DNA of 64,000 nt, from contig OY969912.1 of NCBI GenBank assembly GCA_963704505.1, forward strand, positions 2,790,001 through 2,854,000, in the 5' to 3' direction. Source of the DNA: VRUE01 sp963704505. Lineage in GTDB: Bacteria > Actinomycetota > Thermoleophilia > Solirubrobacterales > 70-9. Made by a program: the position numbers and the translations under genes. The notes under the pieces are model-generated. The model saw only the letters and a program-made list of their open reading frames with translations, was not told the origin of the DNA and ran no database searches. Shown piece by piece: positions 41,225 through 49,309 of the stretch (position 1 is the first letter of the stretch; every line of letters begins with the position of its first letter).

Positions 41225-42523
41225 CTAGGCGGAAGGCCGGACGGAACTGCCGATCCGGACCGCCTCGATGCGGTTCTCACGCACCGACTCGACCCGCAGC
41301 GTGTAGCCGTTGACCTGGATCGAGTCGCCGCGCTTGGGCAGTCGGCCGAGCTCACCGAAGACGTAGCCGCCGACCGAGTTGTACGCGTCTGTGTCGACAG
41401 GCAGCTCGATGCCGGCGTCGGCGAGATCCCCGAGCGAGACATGGCCGCGAATGAACCAGTCGCCATTGCTGAGCTTGCGCATCGCCCCCGCCCGCGGGTC
41501 GGTCTCGTCCTCGATCTCGCCGACCACCTCCTCGAGGATGTCCTCGACCGTGACGATGCCGACCGTGCGCCCGTACTCGTCGACGACGACCGAGAGTGAG
41601 GTGCGCTGGACCTGTAGGTCGTGCAGAAGGTCGTCGAGCGGCCGTGTCTCGGGGACGATCACGGCCTCGCGGACGACCGGCTCGATCTTCGCCTCGGGGC
41701 CGTCGTCCATGAAGCGGCGGGCGAGGCTGTTGTTGTGGACGATCCCCTTGACCCGGTCAGGGTTGTCGTCCTCGATCACGACCAGCCTGGTGTGCCCCGA
41801 TGTGACGCACCGGCGCAGCGCAGTCTCGACGCTCTCCGAGGCGTCAACCGTCACCACCGCGGGGATCGGCGTCATCACCTCGCGGGCCTCCTGCTCGTGC
41901 AGGTGAAAGACCCCGCCGAGCATGCCGGCCTCGCCCGGGTCGAGGGTGCCGCCCTGGCTGGAGCTGTCGATGATCTGCTTCACGTCCTCCGCCGTGTGGT
42001 GCTCTTCGAGGTCGCGCGGGTTGACGCCGAAGAGCCGCACGACCGCGTTCGAGATCGCGCTCAGCCCCTTGGTCAGCGGCTGCGAGAACGTCTCGAACAG
42101 GCTCAGCGGGCGAGCCACCCGGCGGGCGGTGCGCTCGGCGTTGCTGATCGCCAGCATCTTCGGCACCTGCTCGCCGATGCTGATGTGGATCGCGGTCACG
42201 AAGGCGAAGGCGAGGGCCACCGAGAGGCCGACCGCGGCCCCGTGGGAGAGACCGCCGAAGATCGGCTCGAGGATCTTGGCCAGCGAGGGCTCGCCGAGGA
42301 AGCCGATCCCGATCGAGGCGACGGTGATGCCGATCTGACAGGAGGACAGCGACTCGTCGATCCGGTCGAGTTGGGAAACGACCGTGTCGGCGCCACTCAG
42401 GCCTTCCTCGGCGAGTTGTTCGACCTTCCCGCGGCGACTACGGACAAGGGCGAACTCGGCGGCAACGAAAAATCCGTTGATCGCAACCAGCAAAAGCAGG
42501 AGGACGAGCAGGAGGACGCTCAT
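41225..42523 (-). CDS. CNNM/CorC-type membrane protein (DUF21-CBS-CorC_HlyC)
   Basis: A 432-residue protein of the hemolysin-C/CNNM group. N-terminal DUF21 with four membrane segments (LLLVLLLLLVAINGFFVAAEFALV; IGITVASIGIGFLG; GAAVGLSVALAFAFVTAIHI), a CBS pair (MTPIPAVVTVDASESVETAL; RLVVIEDDNPDRVKGIV; SLSVVVDEYGRTVGIVTVED) and a C-terminal CorC_HlyC domain (DAYNSVGGYVFGELGRLPKRGD). CNNM relatives export Mg2+; that role is likely but not proved. ATG start, divergent from the BtuF-like gene. Confidence 0.9.
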   Translation of the reverse strand: MSVLLLVLLLLLVAINGFFVAAEFALVRSRRGKVEQLAEEGLSGADTVVSQLDRIDESLSSCQIGITVASIGIGFLGEPSLAKILEPIFGGLSHGAAVGLSVALAFAFVTAIHISIGEQVPKMLAISNAERTARRVARPLSLFETFSQPLTKGLSAISNAVVRLFGVNPRDLEEHHTAEDVKQIIDSSSQGGTLDPGEAGMLGGVFHLHEQEAREVMTPIPAVVTVDASESVETALRRCVTSGHTRLVVIEDDNPDRVKGIVHNNSLARRFMDDGPEAKIEPVVREAVIVPETRPLDDLLHDLQVQRTSLSVVVDEYGRTVGIVTVEDILEEVVGEIEDETDPRAGAMRKLSNGDWFIRGHVSLGDLADAGIELPVDTDAYNSVGGYVFGELGRLPKRGDSIQVNGYTLRVESVRENRIEAVRIGSSVRPSA

Positions 42524-42595
42524 GAGCTATTTGGCCCGGTACTTCGGGGGAGGTCGTCTTCGGCCATTCGGCGTAGGGAATATAGCTTTTGCGTC

Positions 42596-43513
42596 ATGCG
42601 GATTGCCAGCCTGGTGCCATCGGCGACCGAGATGCTCTTCGCCCTCGGCCTCGGAGACAGTGTCGTCGCGGTCACCCACGAGTGCGACTACCCACCCGCG
42701 GTCGCTTCCCTACCGCAGCTGACGAGGACCGTCCTTCCCTCCGGACTGGAAGCCGCCGAGATCGACCTGGCGGTGAAAGCCACCGTCGCCGAGGGCCGCG
42801 CCCTGTACGAGCTTGACGAGGAGCTGCTCGAGCGGCTGGAGCCCGACCTGATCGTCACCCAGGCGATCTGCCAGGTGTGCGCCGTCTCCTACGAAGACGT
42901 GGTCTCGGTGGCGGCCCGCCTGCCCGGCTCGCCACGTGTCGTGCAGCAGGACCCGAGCACGCTCGGTGAGATGCTCGACGACGTCGTCCTGCTCGCCGAG
43001 GCGGCGGGGATCGCGGACGAAGGGCGCGAGTTGCGCGGTGAGCTCGAGGGCCGCCTGGCCGCGGTCAGAGGCGCGGTTTCCGAGGCCGGGCGGCCGCGGG
43101 TCATCGCCCTCGAGTGGCTCGACCCCCCGTTCGTCGGCGGTCACTGGCTGCCGGAGATGATCTCCATCGCCGGCGGCGAGGACGTCGCAGGCCCGCCGGG
43201 CCTGAAGTCACCGGAGGTCCGCTGGGGGGAGCTGACCGGCCTGGGAGCCGACGTGGTGGTCGCGATGCCCTGCGGCTGGTACGTCGAGGACGCCAGGCGG
43301 CAGGCGATCGAGCACTGGGCACGGATCGAGGGCCTCGGGGCGACGCGGGTGTTCGCCGTCGACGCCGCCTCCTCCTTCTCCCGGCCGGGGCCGCGACTGG
43401 TCGACGGCGTCGAGCTGCTCGCCCATCTCTTCCACCCCGATCTCGCCCCCCAGCCGGGGAATCTCGCCTTCGCCGAGGTGCGCGCGCCCGCGGCACTCGG
43501 CGGCACGGCCTGA
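42596..43513 (+). CDS. BtuF-like (cobalamin/siderophore type) ABC substrate-binding-fold protein
   Basis: A 305-residue periplasmic-binding-fold protein: MRIASLVPSATEMLFALGLGDSVVAVTHECDYP, LEPDLIVTQAICQVCAVSY, VIALEWLDPPFVGGHWLPEMISIAGG and ADVVVAMPCGWY. This is the cobalamin-binding protein type found without a signal peptide; no lipobox or leader is present, and no permease or ATPase gene is nearby. It may act in the cytoplasm or work with a distant transporter. Note the C-x2-C in TQAICQVC. Confidence 0.82.
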   Translation: MRIASLVPSATEMLFALGLGDSVVAVTHECDYPPAVASLPQLTRTVLPSGLEAAEIDLAVKATVAEGRALYELDEELLERLEPDLIVTQAICQVCAVSYEDVVSVAARLPGSPRVVQQDPSTLGEMLDDVVLLAEAAGIADEGRELRGELEGRLAAVRGAVSEAGRPRVIALEWLDPPFVGGHWLPEMISIAGGEDVAGPPGLKSPEVRWGELTGLGADVVVAMPCGWYVEDARRQAIEHWARIEGLGATRVFAVDAASSFSRPGPRLVDGVELLAHLFHPDLAPQPGNLAFAEVRAPAALGGTA

Positions 43514-43520
43514 GCCCGGC

Positions 43521-44345
43521 TCAGGCCACGGCTATCGAGGCGACCACCGCGAGGATTCCGAGCGCGCTCATCGCCACCAGCTCGGCGGCGCGGTGGTGGG
43601 CGCCGAGCATGCCCCGCTCTCCGGCGATGATCAGGCCGGCGCAGACGGCACCGGCGACCAGCCCGCCGAGGTGGGCACCGATGCTGATCCCGGGAACGCC
43701 GAAGCTGAAGGCGAGGTTGAGCAGCAAGAGGATGCCGACAGAGGAGGCGAGGGCATCGACGCCCCGCCCGCGGGCGATCACGAAGGTCGCCGAGAGAATC
43801 CCGAATACCGCGCCCGAGGCACCGATGGAGAGACCGTCGGGAGTCGCGATCAGGGCCCCGAGGGAGCCCGCGAACAGGGCGACCATGTAGATCAGGAGAA
43901 AGCGCACGGTGCCGATCCCCGGCTCCAGGATTCGCCCCAGGAAGAAGAGCAGGAGCATGTTGCCGCCGACGTGGAAGAGGCTGGCGTGCAGGAATGCCGA
44001 CGTCAGCAGGCGGTACCACTCGCCTTCGGCGACCGATGGCCCGAAGAGGCCGAATTCGGAGACCAGCGACGAGTCGACTTCCCGCGTGAGACCGCCGTGG
44101 CTCGTCGCGACCTCGATGAGGTAGACGATCACGTTGATCGCGATCAGGACGAAGGTGGCAGGGGCGCGGGCGAACGCGTTCTCCGAGGGGACGCCGACGG
44201 TCACCCTGGTGCGCTGCCCGGCGCACTCGGGACAGCGCATCCCGACCGGGCTGGGGGTCATGCACTCGGGGCAGATCGGGCGCCCGCAGGATGAGCAGGA
44301 GACGCCGGTCTCTCGGTTCGGATGTCGGTAACACGTCTGCGCCAT
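43521..44345 (-). CDS. rhomboid intramembrane serine protease with N-terminal zinc finger
   Basis: A 274-residue protein starting MAQTCYRHPNRETGVSC. A B-box-like zinc-binding N-terminus (CSSCGRPICPEC, MRCPECAG) precedes a six-segment rhomboid domain with the HxxxN-type loop FHVGGNMLLLFF, the catalytic Ser in SIGASGAVFG and the His in IGAHLGGLVAG. I start at ATG 44345; the 14 upstream residues look like leader sequence and overlap the divergent gene's promoter region. Only 29 bp separate it from the divergent DUF4383 gene. Confidence 0.9.
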   Translation of the reverse strand: MAQTCYRHPNRETGVSCSSCGRPICPECMTPSPVGMRCPECAGQRTRVTVGVPSENAFARAPATFVLIAINVIVYLIEVATSHGGLTREVDSSLVSEFGLFGPSVAEGEWYRLLTSAFLHASLFHVGGNMLLLFFLGRILEPGIGTVRFLLIYMVALFAGSLGALIATPDGLSIGASGAVFGILSATFVIARGRGVDALASSVGILLLLNLAFSFGVPGISIGAHLGGLVAGAVCAGLIIAGERGMLGAHHRAAELVAMSALGILAVVASIAVA

Positions 44346-44374
44346 CGGTCGGCGGAGCCTACAATCGCCCCTCC

Positions 44375-44794
44375 ATGGCCGAGGCAAGCCCCGCGAGGCT
44401 CTACGCGACCCTGATCGGCAGCGGCCTCGTCGTCGTCGGGATCCTCGGCTTCTTTTACTCGCACTCCTTCGGCTCCCCGGGCGAAGTCGGGGAAGCCCTG
44501 GGGGCCTTCGCGGTCAACGGCTGGAGCAACGTCCTCCACTTCCTCACCGGGGCCCTCGGCCTCCTGGTCGCCGGCTTCGCCGCGAGGCGCTACGCGCTCT
44601 GGCTCGGCGCCGCCTACGTGGTGATCGCGATCTGGGGATTCGCGATCGGCAGCGGCGAGGCCATCCTCGGCTTTCTGCCGGTCAGCACCGCCGACAACTT
44701 CCTCCACGTCGGAGTCGGGCTGCTGGGCATCGCCGCCGCGCTGGGAAGCCCGGCCCCCGGCAGGATGCGCCGCGCGTGGCCGGCTAGGGCCTGA
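44375..44794 (+). CDS. DUF4383-type four-helix membrane protein
   Basis: A 139-residue membrane protein: LYATLIGSGLVVVGILGFFY, VLHFLTGALGLLVAGFAARR, LWLGAAYVVIAIWGFAIGSG and FLHVGVGLLGIAAAL. The HxxxG in VLHFLTG and LHVGVG are typical of DUF4383 proteins. Its 3' end overlaps the 3' end of the converging anti-sigma-like gene by 11 bp. Function unknown. Confidence 0.8.
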   Translation: MAEASPARLYATLIGSGLVVVGILGFFYSHSFGSPGEVGEALGAFAVNGWSNVLHFLTGALGLLVAGFAARRYALWLGAAYVVIAIWGFAIGSGEAILGFLPVSTADNFLHVGVGLLGIAAALGSPAPGRMRRAWPARA

Positions 44795-45098
44795 CCCGGC
44801 CGGCCAAAGAGCGCAGGCCGCCCTTGGCCTGCTGACGACCGCGACGGCGCATCTCGAGCAGGACCAGCGCCCCGGTGGCTACAGAGCCGGCGCCGACCGC
44901 GACCACCGGGCGGACCCAGTTGCGCGGGTCGCGCAGGGCCCGAAGCTCGCTCTCGGAAAGCTCCTCAGCCCAGTCCGAGAGCTCCTCTGCCGCCGCCTGG
45001 GTGATCGCTCCCAGGGTGTCCTCGACCCGACCGCTCAGCCGCTCCGGCGGCTCGATCGGCCGCAGTGCGTCGGTGAGCATCCGCTCTACGTCAGTCAT
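44784..45098 (-). CDS. sigma-associated small membrane protein (anti-sigma-like)
   Basis: A 104-residue protein with an acidic helical N-terminus (LTDALRPIEPPERLSGRVEDTL; AEELSDWAEELSESELRAL) and one membrane segment (VRPVVAVGAGSVATGALVLLEM) then a basic tail. It starts inside the last codons of the ECF sigma gene (8-bp overlap). That place, and the single membrane pass, suggest it binds or tethers the sigma factor. It has no zinc-binding HxxxCxxC motif, so it is not a classical ZAS anti-sigma factor. Confidence 0.72.
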   Translation of the reverse strand: MTDVERMLTDALRPIEPPERLSGRVEDTLGAITQAAAEELSDWAEELSESELRALRDPRNWVRPVVAVGAGSVATGALVLLEMRRRGRQQAKGGLRSLAGRVRP

Positions 45099-45651
45099 CG
45101 TCCCCCTCCCCCATCTGCTCCTGCAGCTGTTTGATCGCCCTGTGGATCAGGACCTTGGTCGCGCCATCGGTGCGGCCCAGGGCGCGGGCGATCTCGCGGT
45201 TGTCCATGCCCAGCGCGAAGCGCATGATCAGCGCCTCGCGGCGGTCGTCGGGAAGGTGCTCGAGGTTCTCCATCACCTGGCGCAGCTCCTCCCGCCCCTC
45301 GGCGATCGCCTCGGTCCCGTGCCGGGCGGCGATCGGGTCGGCGTTCTCCAGCGGGGTCTGCGGCCGGCGGGCGCGATCGCGGTAGTAGTTCGAGGCGAGG
45401 TTGTGGGCGATGCGGATCAGCCATGGCCGCAACGGCCTGCCGTCGGACTCGCGCCGGGCCCGGTCGAAGTGCCGATACGCCTGCAGAAAGGCCTGCTCGG
45501 TCAGGTCCTCGGCGTCGTGCTGGTTGCCGACCCGGTAGTAGGCGTAGGAATAGACGTCGCGAAGGTGAGCCCGGTAGAGCTCTTCGAAGGCCTTGTCCAG
45601 CTCGGCCTTGGCGGCCGGGTCGAGATTGGACGGCTCGAAGCTCTCGCTCAT
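45091..45651 (-). CDS. ECF-type RNA polymerase sigma factor
   Basis: A 186-residue sigma-70 family factor. Region 2: FEELYRAHLRDVYSYAYYRVGNQHDAEDLTEQAFLQAYRHFDR in outline, with the typical DAEDLTEQAFL; PWLIRIAHNLASNYYRDRAR; region 4: LPDDRREALIMRFALGMDNREIARALGRTDGATKVLIHRAI. The acidic N-terminus is short. It is co-translated with the small membrane protein that follows. Confidence 0.9.
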   Translation of the reverse strand: MSESFEPSNLDPAAKAELDKAFEELYRAHLRDVYSYAYYRVGNQHDAEDLTEQAFLQAYRHFDRARRESDGRPLRPWLIRIAHNLASNYYRDRARRPQTPLENADPIAARHGTEAIAEGREELRQVMENLEHLPDDRREALIMRFALGMDNREIARALGRTDGATKVLIHRAIKQLQEQMGEGDDD

Positions 45652-45669
45652 CGACGCAGCCTATTGCGC

Positions 45670-47334
45670 TCATGCCGCCCTCCGCGAGCGCTCGACCTGG
45701 CGCAGGCCGGCGATCCAGGCATCGGGGTCCACATCGCCGCGTATCAGCGCGGTGAGCCCCTCGAGGGCCTCCGAGGGGCAGCCGGCCGCCGCGATCGCTT
45801 CCGCCAGCAGAGGGACCGCGTCGAGGCCCTCCGAGGCCTGCCCGATCAGCGCCGGTATCTCCTCGGCCGGTGTCCCCGTGCCGAGCAACTCTCCGGCGCG
45901 GCGGTTGCGGCTGCTCGGGGCCATCATCGTCGCGGTCAGGTCGCCGACGCCCGCCAGGCCGGAGAAGGTCTCGAGCTGAGCGCCGCGCTCGAGCGCGTAG
46001 CCGGTGCACTCGCGCCAGATCTCGGCCGCGGCGATGCCAGCCGCGTTCATCCCGTGCGGCTGCGCGGCAGCGGCGGCGAGCGCCGCCGCGTTCTTGGCCG
46101 CGCCGGCCATCTCGACTCCGGTGACGTCGGCGGAGCGCTCACAGACGAGGCCCGCCCGGTCGAACACGCCCCCGAGCTGGCTGCGCAGGTCGGGATCGGC
46201 GGAGCCGAGCACGAGGGCGGCCGAGCCGGAGACCGCCTCGCGCGCCAGCGCCGGGCCGCCGAGACAGGCGATCGCCCTGGCGCGCACGCGCTCCCCCACG
46301 TACTCGGCCGGGAGTTGGGCCTGCGGCGGGATCAAGCCCTTGGTCAGCAGCAGCACCGAGGTGCGATCGCCGACCCGGTCGGCGATCGTGCCGACCCCCT
46401 GGGGCAGCGAGCTGGAGGGGATCGCGAGGCAGACCAGGTCGATTCCGGCGAGCTCGATCTTGGCCGACTGGCGCACCCTGACCGACCCGGGAAGCGCGAC
46501 CCCCGGCAGGTAGCCCTGGTTCTCGCGGGCCTCGTTGATCTCCGCCGCCTGCTCTCCGCTGCGCGTCCCGAGCTGCACATCGAGGCCGCCGCGGGCGAGG
46601 AGGACGGCGACGGCGGTGCCCCAGCTGCCGGCGCCGATCACGGCGGCGCGTCGCATCGGCGGCAGGCCGCCGAGGTCCTCCCACTGCAGCTCGACGTTGG
46701 GCCAGATCCGGCCGGTGACGGTCTCGGCCAGGGCAGGCGATGGCGACTCCGCCCGCGGGAAGGTCATCGCCTTGCCGAGGCGCACCTTGACCTTGCGTGG
46801 CCGGATCCGCCAGCCGCGCCGCACGTGTTCCGTGCCGAGGACGGCGGTCGGGATCACCGGCGCGCCCGTCTGCAGGGCGAGGCGCCCGACCCCGCGCTTC
46901 GGCGAGGCCAGGGCCCCCGAACGGATCCTGGTGCCCTCGGGGAAGATGCAGACGGTGCCGCCCCTTTCGACGACCATGCGGGCGGTTTCGACCGATTCCT
47001 CGTCGGACTCCCCGCGGCGGATCGGGAAGGCGCCGAGCCGCGAGAGGATCCACGCCTGCCAGCGGCGCTCGAAGAGCTCGACCTTGGCGACGTAGTTCAT
47101 CGGCCGCCGCCAGGGCAAGGCACCACCGATCGCAAAGGGGTCGAGGAAGCTGCGGTGATTGGCGGCGACGATCACCCCTCCCCGCAGCCTCGCGTGCTCG
47201 CGCCCGAAGCGCACGTAGCGGAAGTAGACGAGGAAGAACGGCGTCATGAACACCCGCGCGAGCAGGTAGAGCGGCCAGTTGACTCCGTGCCTGCGGGTAT
47301 AGCGGTGGTAGCGCTCGAGACGCTCGGGGGTCAC
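45670..47334 (-). CDS. PlsC-GpsA fusion: 1-acylglycerol-phosphate acyltransferase + glycerol-3-phosphate dehydrogenase
   Basis: A single 554-codon frame with two enzymes of glycerolipid synthesis. Residues 1-226 are a PlsC-type acyltransferase (NHRSFLDPF = HX4D; IFPEGTRIRSG; ALQTGAPVIPTAVLGTEHV). Residues 227-554 are a complete NAD(P)-dependent glycerol-3-phosphate dehydrogenase (VIGAGSWGTAVAVLLARGG; LGGPALAREAVSGSA; GAAKNAAALAAAA; GLAGVGDLTATMMAPSSRNRRAGELL). The two halves meet at an internal ATG (46656) without stop or frameshift, so the frame encodes a fusion; internal initiation giving free GpsA is also possible. GpsA makes G3P, two steps before the PlsC reaction. Confidence 0.9.
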   Translation of the reverse strand: MTPERLERYHRYTRRHGVNWPLYLLARVFMTPFFLVYFRYVRFGREHARLRGGVIVAANHRSFLDPFAIGGALPWRRPMNYVAKVELFERRWQAWILSRLGAFPIRRGESDEESVETARMVVERGGTVCIFPEGTRIRSGALASPKRGVGRLALQTGAPVIPTAVLGTEHVRRGWRIRPRKVKVRLGKAMTFPRAESPSPALAETVTGRIWPNVELQWEDLGGLPPMRRAAVIGAGSWGTAVAVLLARGGLDVQLGTRSGEQAAEINEARENQGYLPGVALPGSVRVRQSAKIELAGIDLVCLAIPSSSLPQGVGTIADRVGDRTSVLLLTKGLIPPQAQLPAEYVGERVRARAIACLGGPALAREAVSGSAALVLGSADPDLRSQLGGVFDRAGLVCERSADVTGVEMAGAAKNAAALAAAAAQPHGMNAAGIAAAEIWRECTGYALERGAQLETFSGLAGVGDLTATMMAPSSRNRRAGELLGTGTPAEEIPALIGQASEGLDAVPLLAEAIAAAGCPSEALEGLTALIRGDVDPDAWIAGLRQVERSRRAA

Positions 47335-47357
47335 GTACGTGGCCTACACGGAGCCCG

Positions 47358-47376
47358 GCGCCTGGTTACCAGGCGC
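47358..47376 (-). terminator. hairpin overlapping the end of the maleylacetate reductase gene
   Basis: GCGCCTGG and CCAGGCGC flank a 3-nt loop (perfect 8-bp stem). The stem covers the last codons and stop of the reductase gene. It can end the dioxygenase-reductase transcript before the PlsC-GpsA gene 24 bp away. Confidence 0.5.
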
Positions 47377-48379
47377 TTTCGACCATCGCGGTCAGGTCCT
47401 CGGCGCCGATGCCGCCGGGGCTGAAGCCGAGCTCGGGCCGTTCGAGCATCGCCGCGACGGCCTCGCCCAGCCGCGAGCGGTCGGCGCCGAGGGCGCCGAG
47501 GCCGGCCGGGTCGCCGCCGAGGCCGAGGATGCGATCTTCGATTGCCTCGGGCGCCGTTCCCAGCGCCGCCGCCAGGTCCGCGATCTGCCGCGGGGCGCGG
47601 CTCGCCATCAGGGCCATCGCCCTCGGCAGGATCGCCGCATTGGTCTCGGCGTGAGGGCTGCCGCAGACCCGGACCAGGGTCTGGCAGGCGACGTGGTGAA
47701 GGCCGAACATGCCCGAGTCGATCGCGTAGCCGGAGAGGATCGCCCCGAGCGCCAGGGCCGCCCTGTCACGGTCCTCCCGCTCCTGGTCGAGCGAGCCGGC
47801 GATCAGCTCGGCACCGCGCAGGGCGGTGGACCGCGAGACCGGGTTGGCAAAGGGCGTGTAGAGCGAGTCGGCGGCGTGCGCGAGCGCGTTCATCGCGCTG
47901 GCCCGCAGCATCGGCTCCGGCAGGCCGGTCATCTGCTCGGGATCGGCGATCACGACGCGCGGCCGGACCAGTCCCTTCGCGCGGTCCTCGGCCCCTGAGG
48001 GGAGCCGGTGGATGCCGGTCATCTCGGCGCCGGAGAGCGTTGTCGGGATCGCCGCGACCGCGGCCCCCGTCACCGCGGCGAGGGCCTTCGCCGTGTCGAT
48101 CACTCGGCCGCCGCCATGGGCGACGTAGGCGTCGCCACCGACCGCGTCGAGCAGGTCGGCCGCCGTCCGCGGCACCTGGCCCGGGCCGACGTTCCGCGTC
48201 GAGGCCGCAGCCGCTTCGAGCTCCGAATCGAAAGCGCGCTCGGTGGTCAGGAGCTCGAAGGTCGCGAAACCGTGCTCGGCGAGCAGCGTCGGCGCGTCCG
48301 CCAGGGCGCCGGACCTGAAGATGACCAGCCGGCCGGCGTCGCGCCAGGTAAAGCCGGACGCCGCTTCGGCGGCGATCAC
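47366..48379 (-). CDS. iron-containing alcohol dehydrogenase family, probable maleylacetate reductase
   Basis: A 337-residue Fe-ADH-fold enzyme: VAHGGGRVIDTAKALAAVTGAAVAAIPTTLSG in two blocks (GGGRVIDTAK, IPTTLSGAEMTG), MNALAHAADSLYTPFANP, GLHHVACQTLVRVCGSPHAETNA. The pattern is that of maleylacetate reductases, which reduce (chloro)maleylacetate to 3-oxoadipate in hydroquinone and chloroaromatic breakdown. It overlaps the upstream ring-cleaving dioxygenase gene by 4 bp, which supports this reading over a simple alcohol dehydrogenase. Confidence 0.78.
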   Translation of the reverse strand: MIAAEAASGFTWRDAGRLVIFRSGALADAPTLLAEHGFATFELLTTERAFDSELEAAAASTRNVGPGQVPRTAADLLDAVGGDAYVAHGGGRVIDTAKALAAVTGAAVAAIPTTLSGAEMTGIHRLPSGAEDRAKGLVRPRVVIADPEQMTGLPEPMLRASAMNALAHAADSLYTPFANPVSRSTALRGAELIAGSLDQEREDRDRAALALGAILSGYAIDSGMFGLHHVACQTLVRVCGSPHAETNAAILPRAMALMASRAPRQIADLAAALGTAPEAIEDRILGLGGDPAGLGALGADRSRLGEAVAAMLERPELGFSPGGIGAEDLTAMVESAW

Positions 48380-49284
48380 CCCTGGCGCGGGCTGACGACC
48401 GGGCGCAGGTTCGGTTCGACCTGGTCCCGGAGGTGCTCGAAGTCAGGGGGCAGCGAGAGCTTCTCGCCGAGGTGCTCAAGGGGCTCGTCGACTGTGAAGC
48501 CCGGGCCCAGGGTCGCGATCTCGAAGAGGACGCCGCTGGGCTCGCGGAAATAGATCGAGCGGAAGTAGAAGCGGTCGATGACCGGGGTCGGCCGGCCGCC
48601 GGCGGCGATCACCCGCTGGCGCCACTCGTCGTGCTCGTCGATGGTCGAGGCCCAGGCGATGTGATGGACGCTGCCTGCCCCTTGGAGTGAGCCCTCGGCG
48701 GGCGGGTCGTCGTAGAGAAGACGGCCGCCACGAGTGGAGCCGCGCGCTTCCCAGGCGCCGTCGACCTGCTCGAACTCGAGCGCCTCGAGAAGCCCGGCGC
48801 TGGCGTCGGGCGCCGCGCTGTAGGCGCGAGCCGCGTGGAAACCTCGCAGCGCCAGGTCGGCGGGAATCTCGGGGTGATCGGCGATCAGGGGCTCGTCGGC
48901 TACCTCGACCACCAGGAGCTCGTGCTCGAGGCCCTCCGGGTCGGAGAAGACCAGCCCGTCTCCCTCTCGCGCGGAGTCGAGTCCGGCGGCGGCGAGGCGC
49001 TTCTCCCAGAAGTCGCGGGCCTCGTCCGAGCCGACCCTCCAGACGACCCGGTACACATCGCCGGCGCCCGCCCGCCCCGGCGGCACGCCAGGGAACTCGA
49101 AGAAGGTGAGGTCGGAGCCGGCGCTGCCCTTCTCGTCGGCGAAGAAGAGGTGGTAGACGGTCGGATCGTCCTGATTGACCGTTTTCTTGACCAGGCGGAG
49201 ACCGAGAACACCGGCGTAGAAATCGACGTTGCTCTGCGCGTCGGCGGTGATCGCGGTGATGTGGTGAATCCCCTCCAGCTTCAT
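48376..49284 (-). CDS. PcpA/MhqO-type ring-cleaving dioxygenase (VOC superfamily)
   Basis: A 302-residue double-domain VOC enzyme. N-half: GIHHITAITADAQSNVDFYAGVLGLRLVKKTVNQDDP; C-half: SVHHIAWAS ... RFYFRSIYFREPSGVLFEIATLGPGF. Putative metal ligands are His in GIHHI, His in VHHIAW and Glu in LFEIAT. The family cleaves hydroquinones (PcpA: 2,6-dichlorohydroquinone) or acts in quinone detoxification (MhqO). Directly followed by a maleylacetate-reductase-like gene. Divergent from the membrane protein gene, with only 25 bp between the starts. Confidence 0.85.
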   Translation of the reverse strand: MKLEGIHHITAITADAQSNVDFYAGVLGLRLVKKTVNQDDPTVYHLFFADEKGSAGSDLTFFEFPGVPPGRAGAGDVYRVVWRVGSDEARDFWEKRLAAAGLDSAREGDGLVFSDPEGLEHELLVVEVADEPLIADHPEIPADLALRGFHAARAYSAAPDASAGLLEALEFEQVDGAWEARGSTRGGRLLYDDPPAEGSLQGAGSVHHIAWASTIDEHDEWRQRVIAAGGRPTPVIDRFYFRSIYFREPSGVLFEIATLGPGFTVDEPLEHLGEKLSLPPDFEHLRDQVEPNLRPVVSPRQG

Positions 49285-49309
49285 TGCCCACGTATAGCAT
49301 CACACGCGA

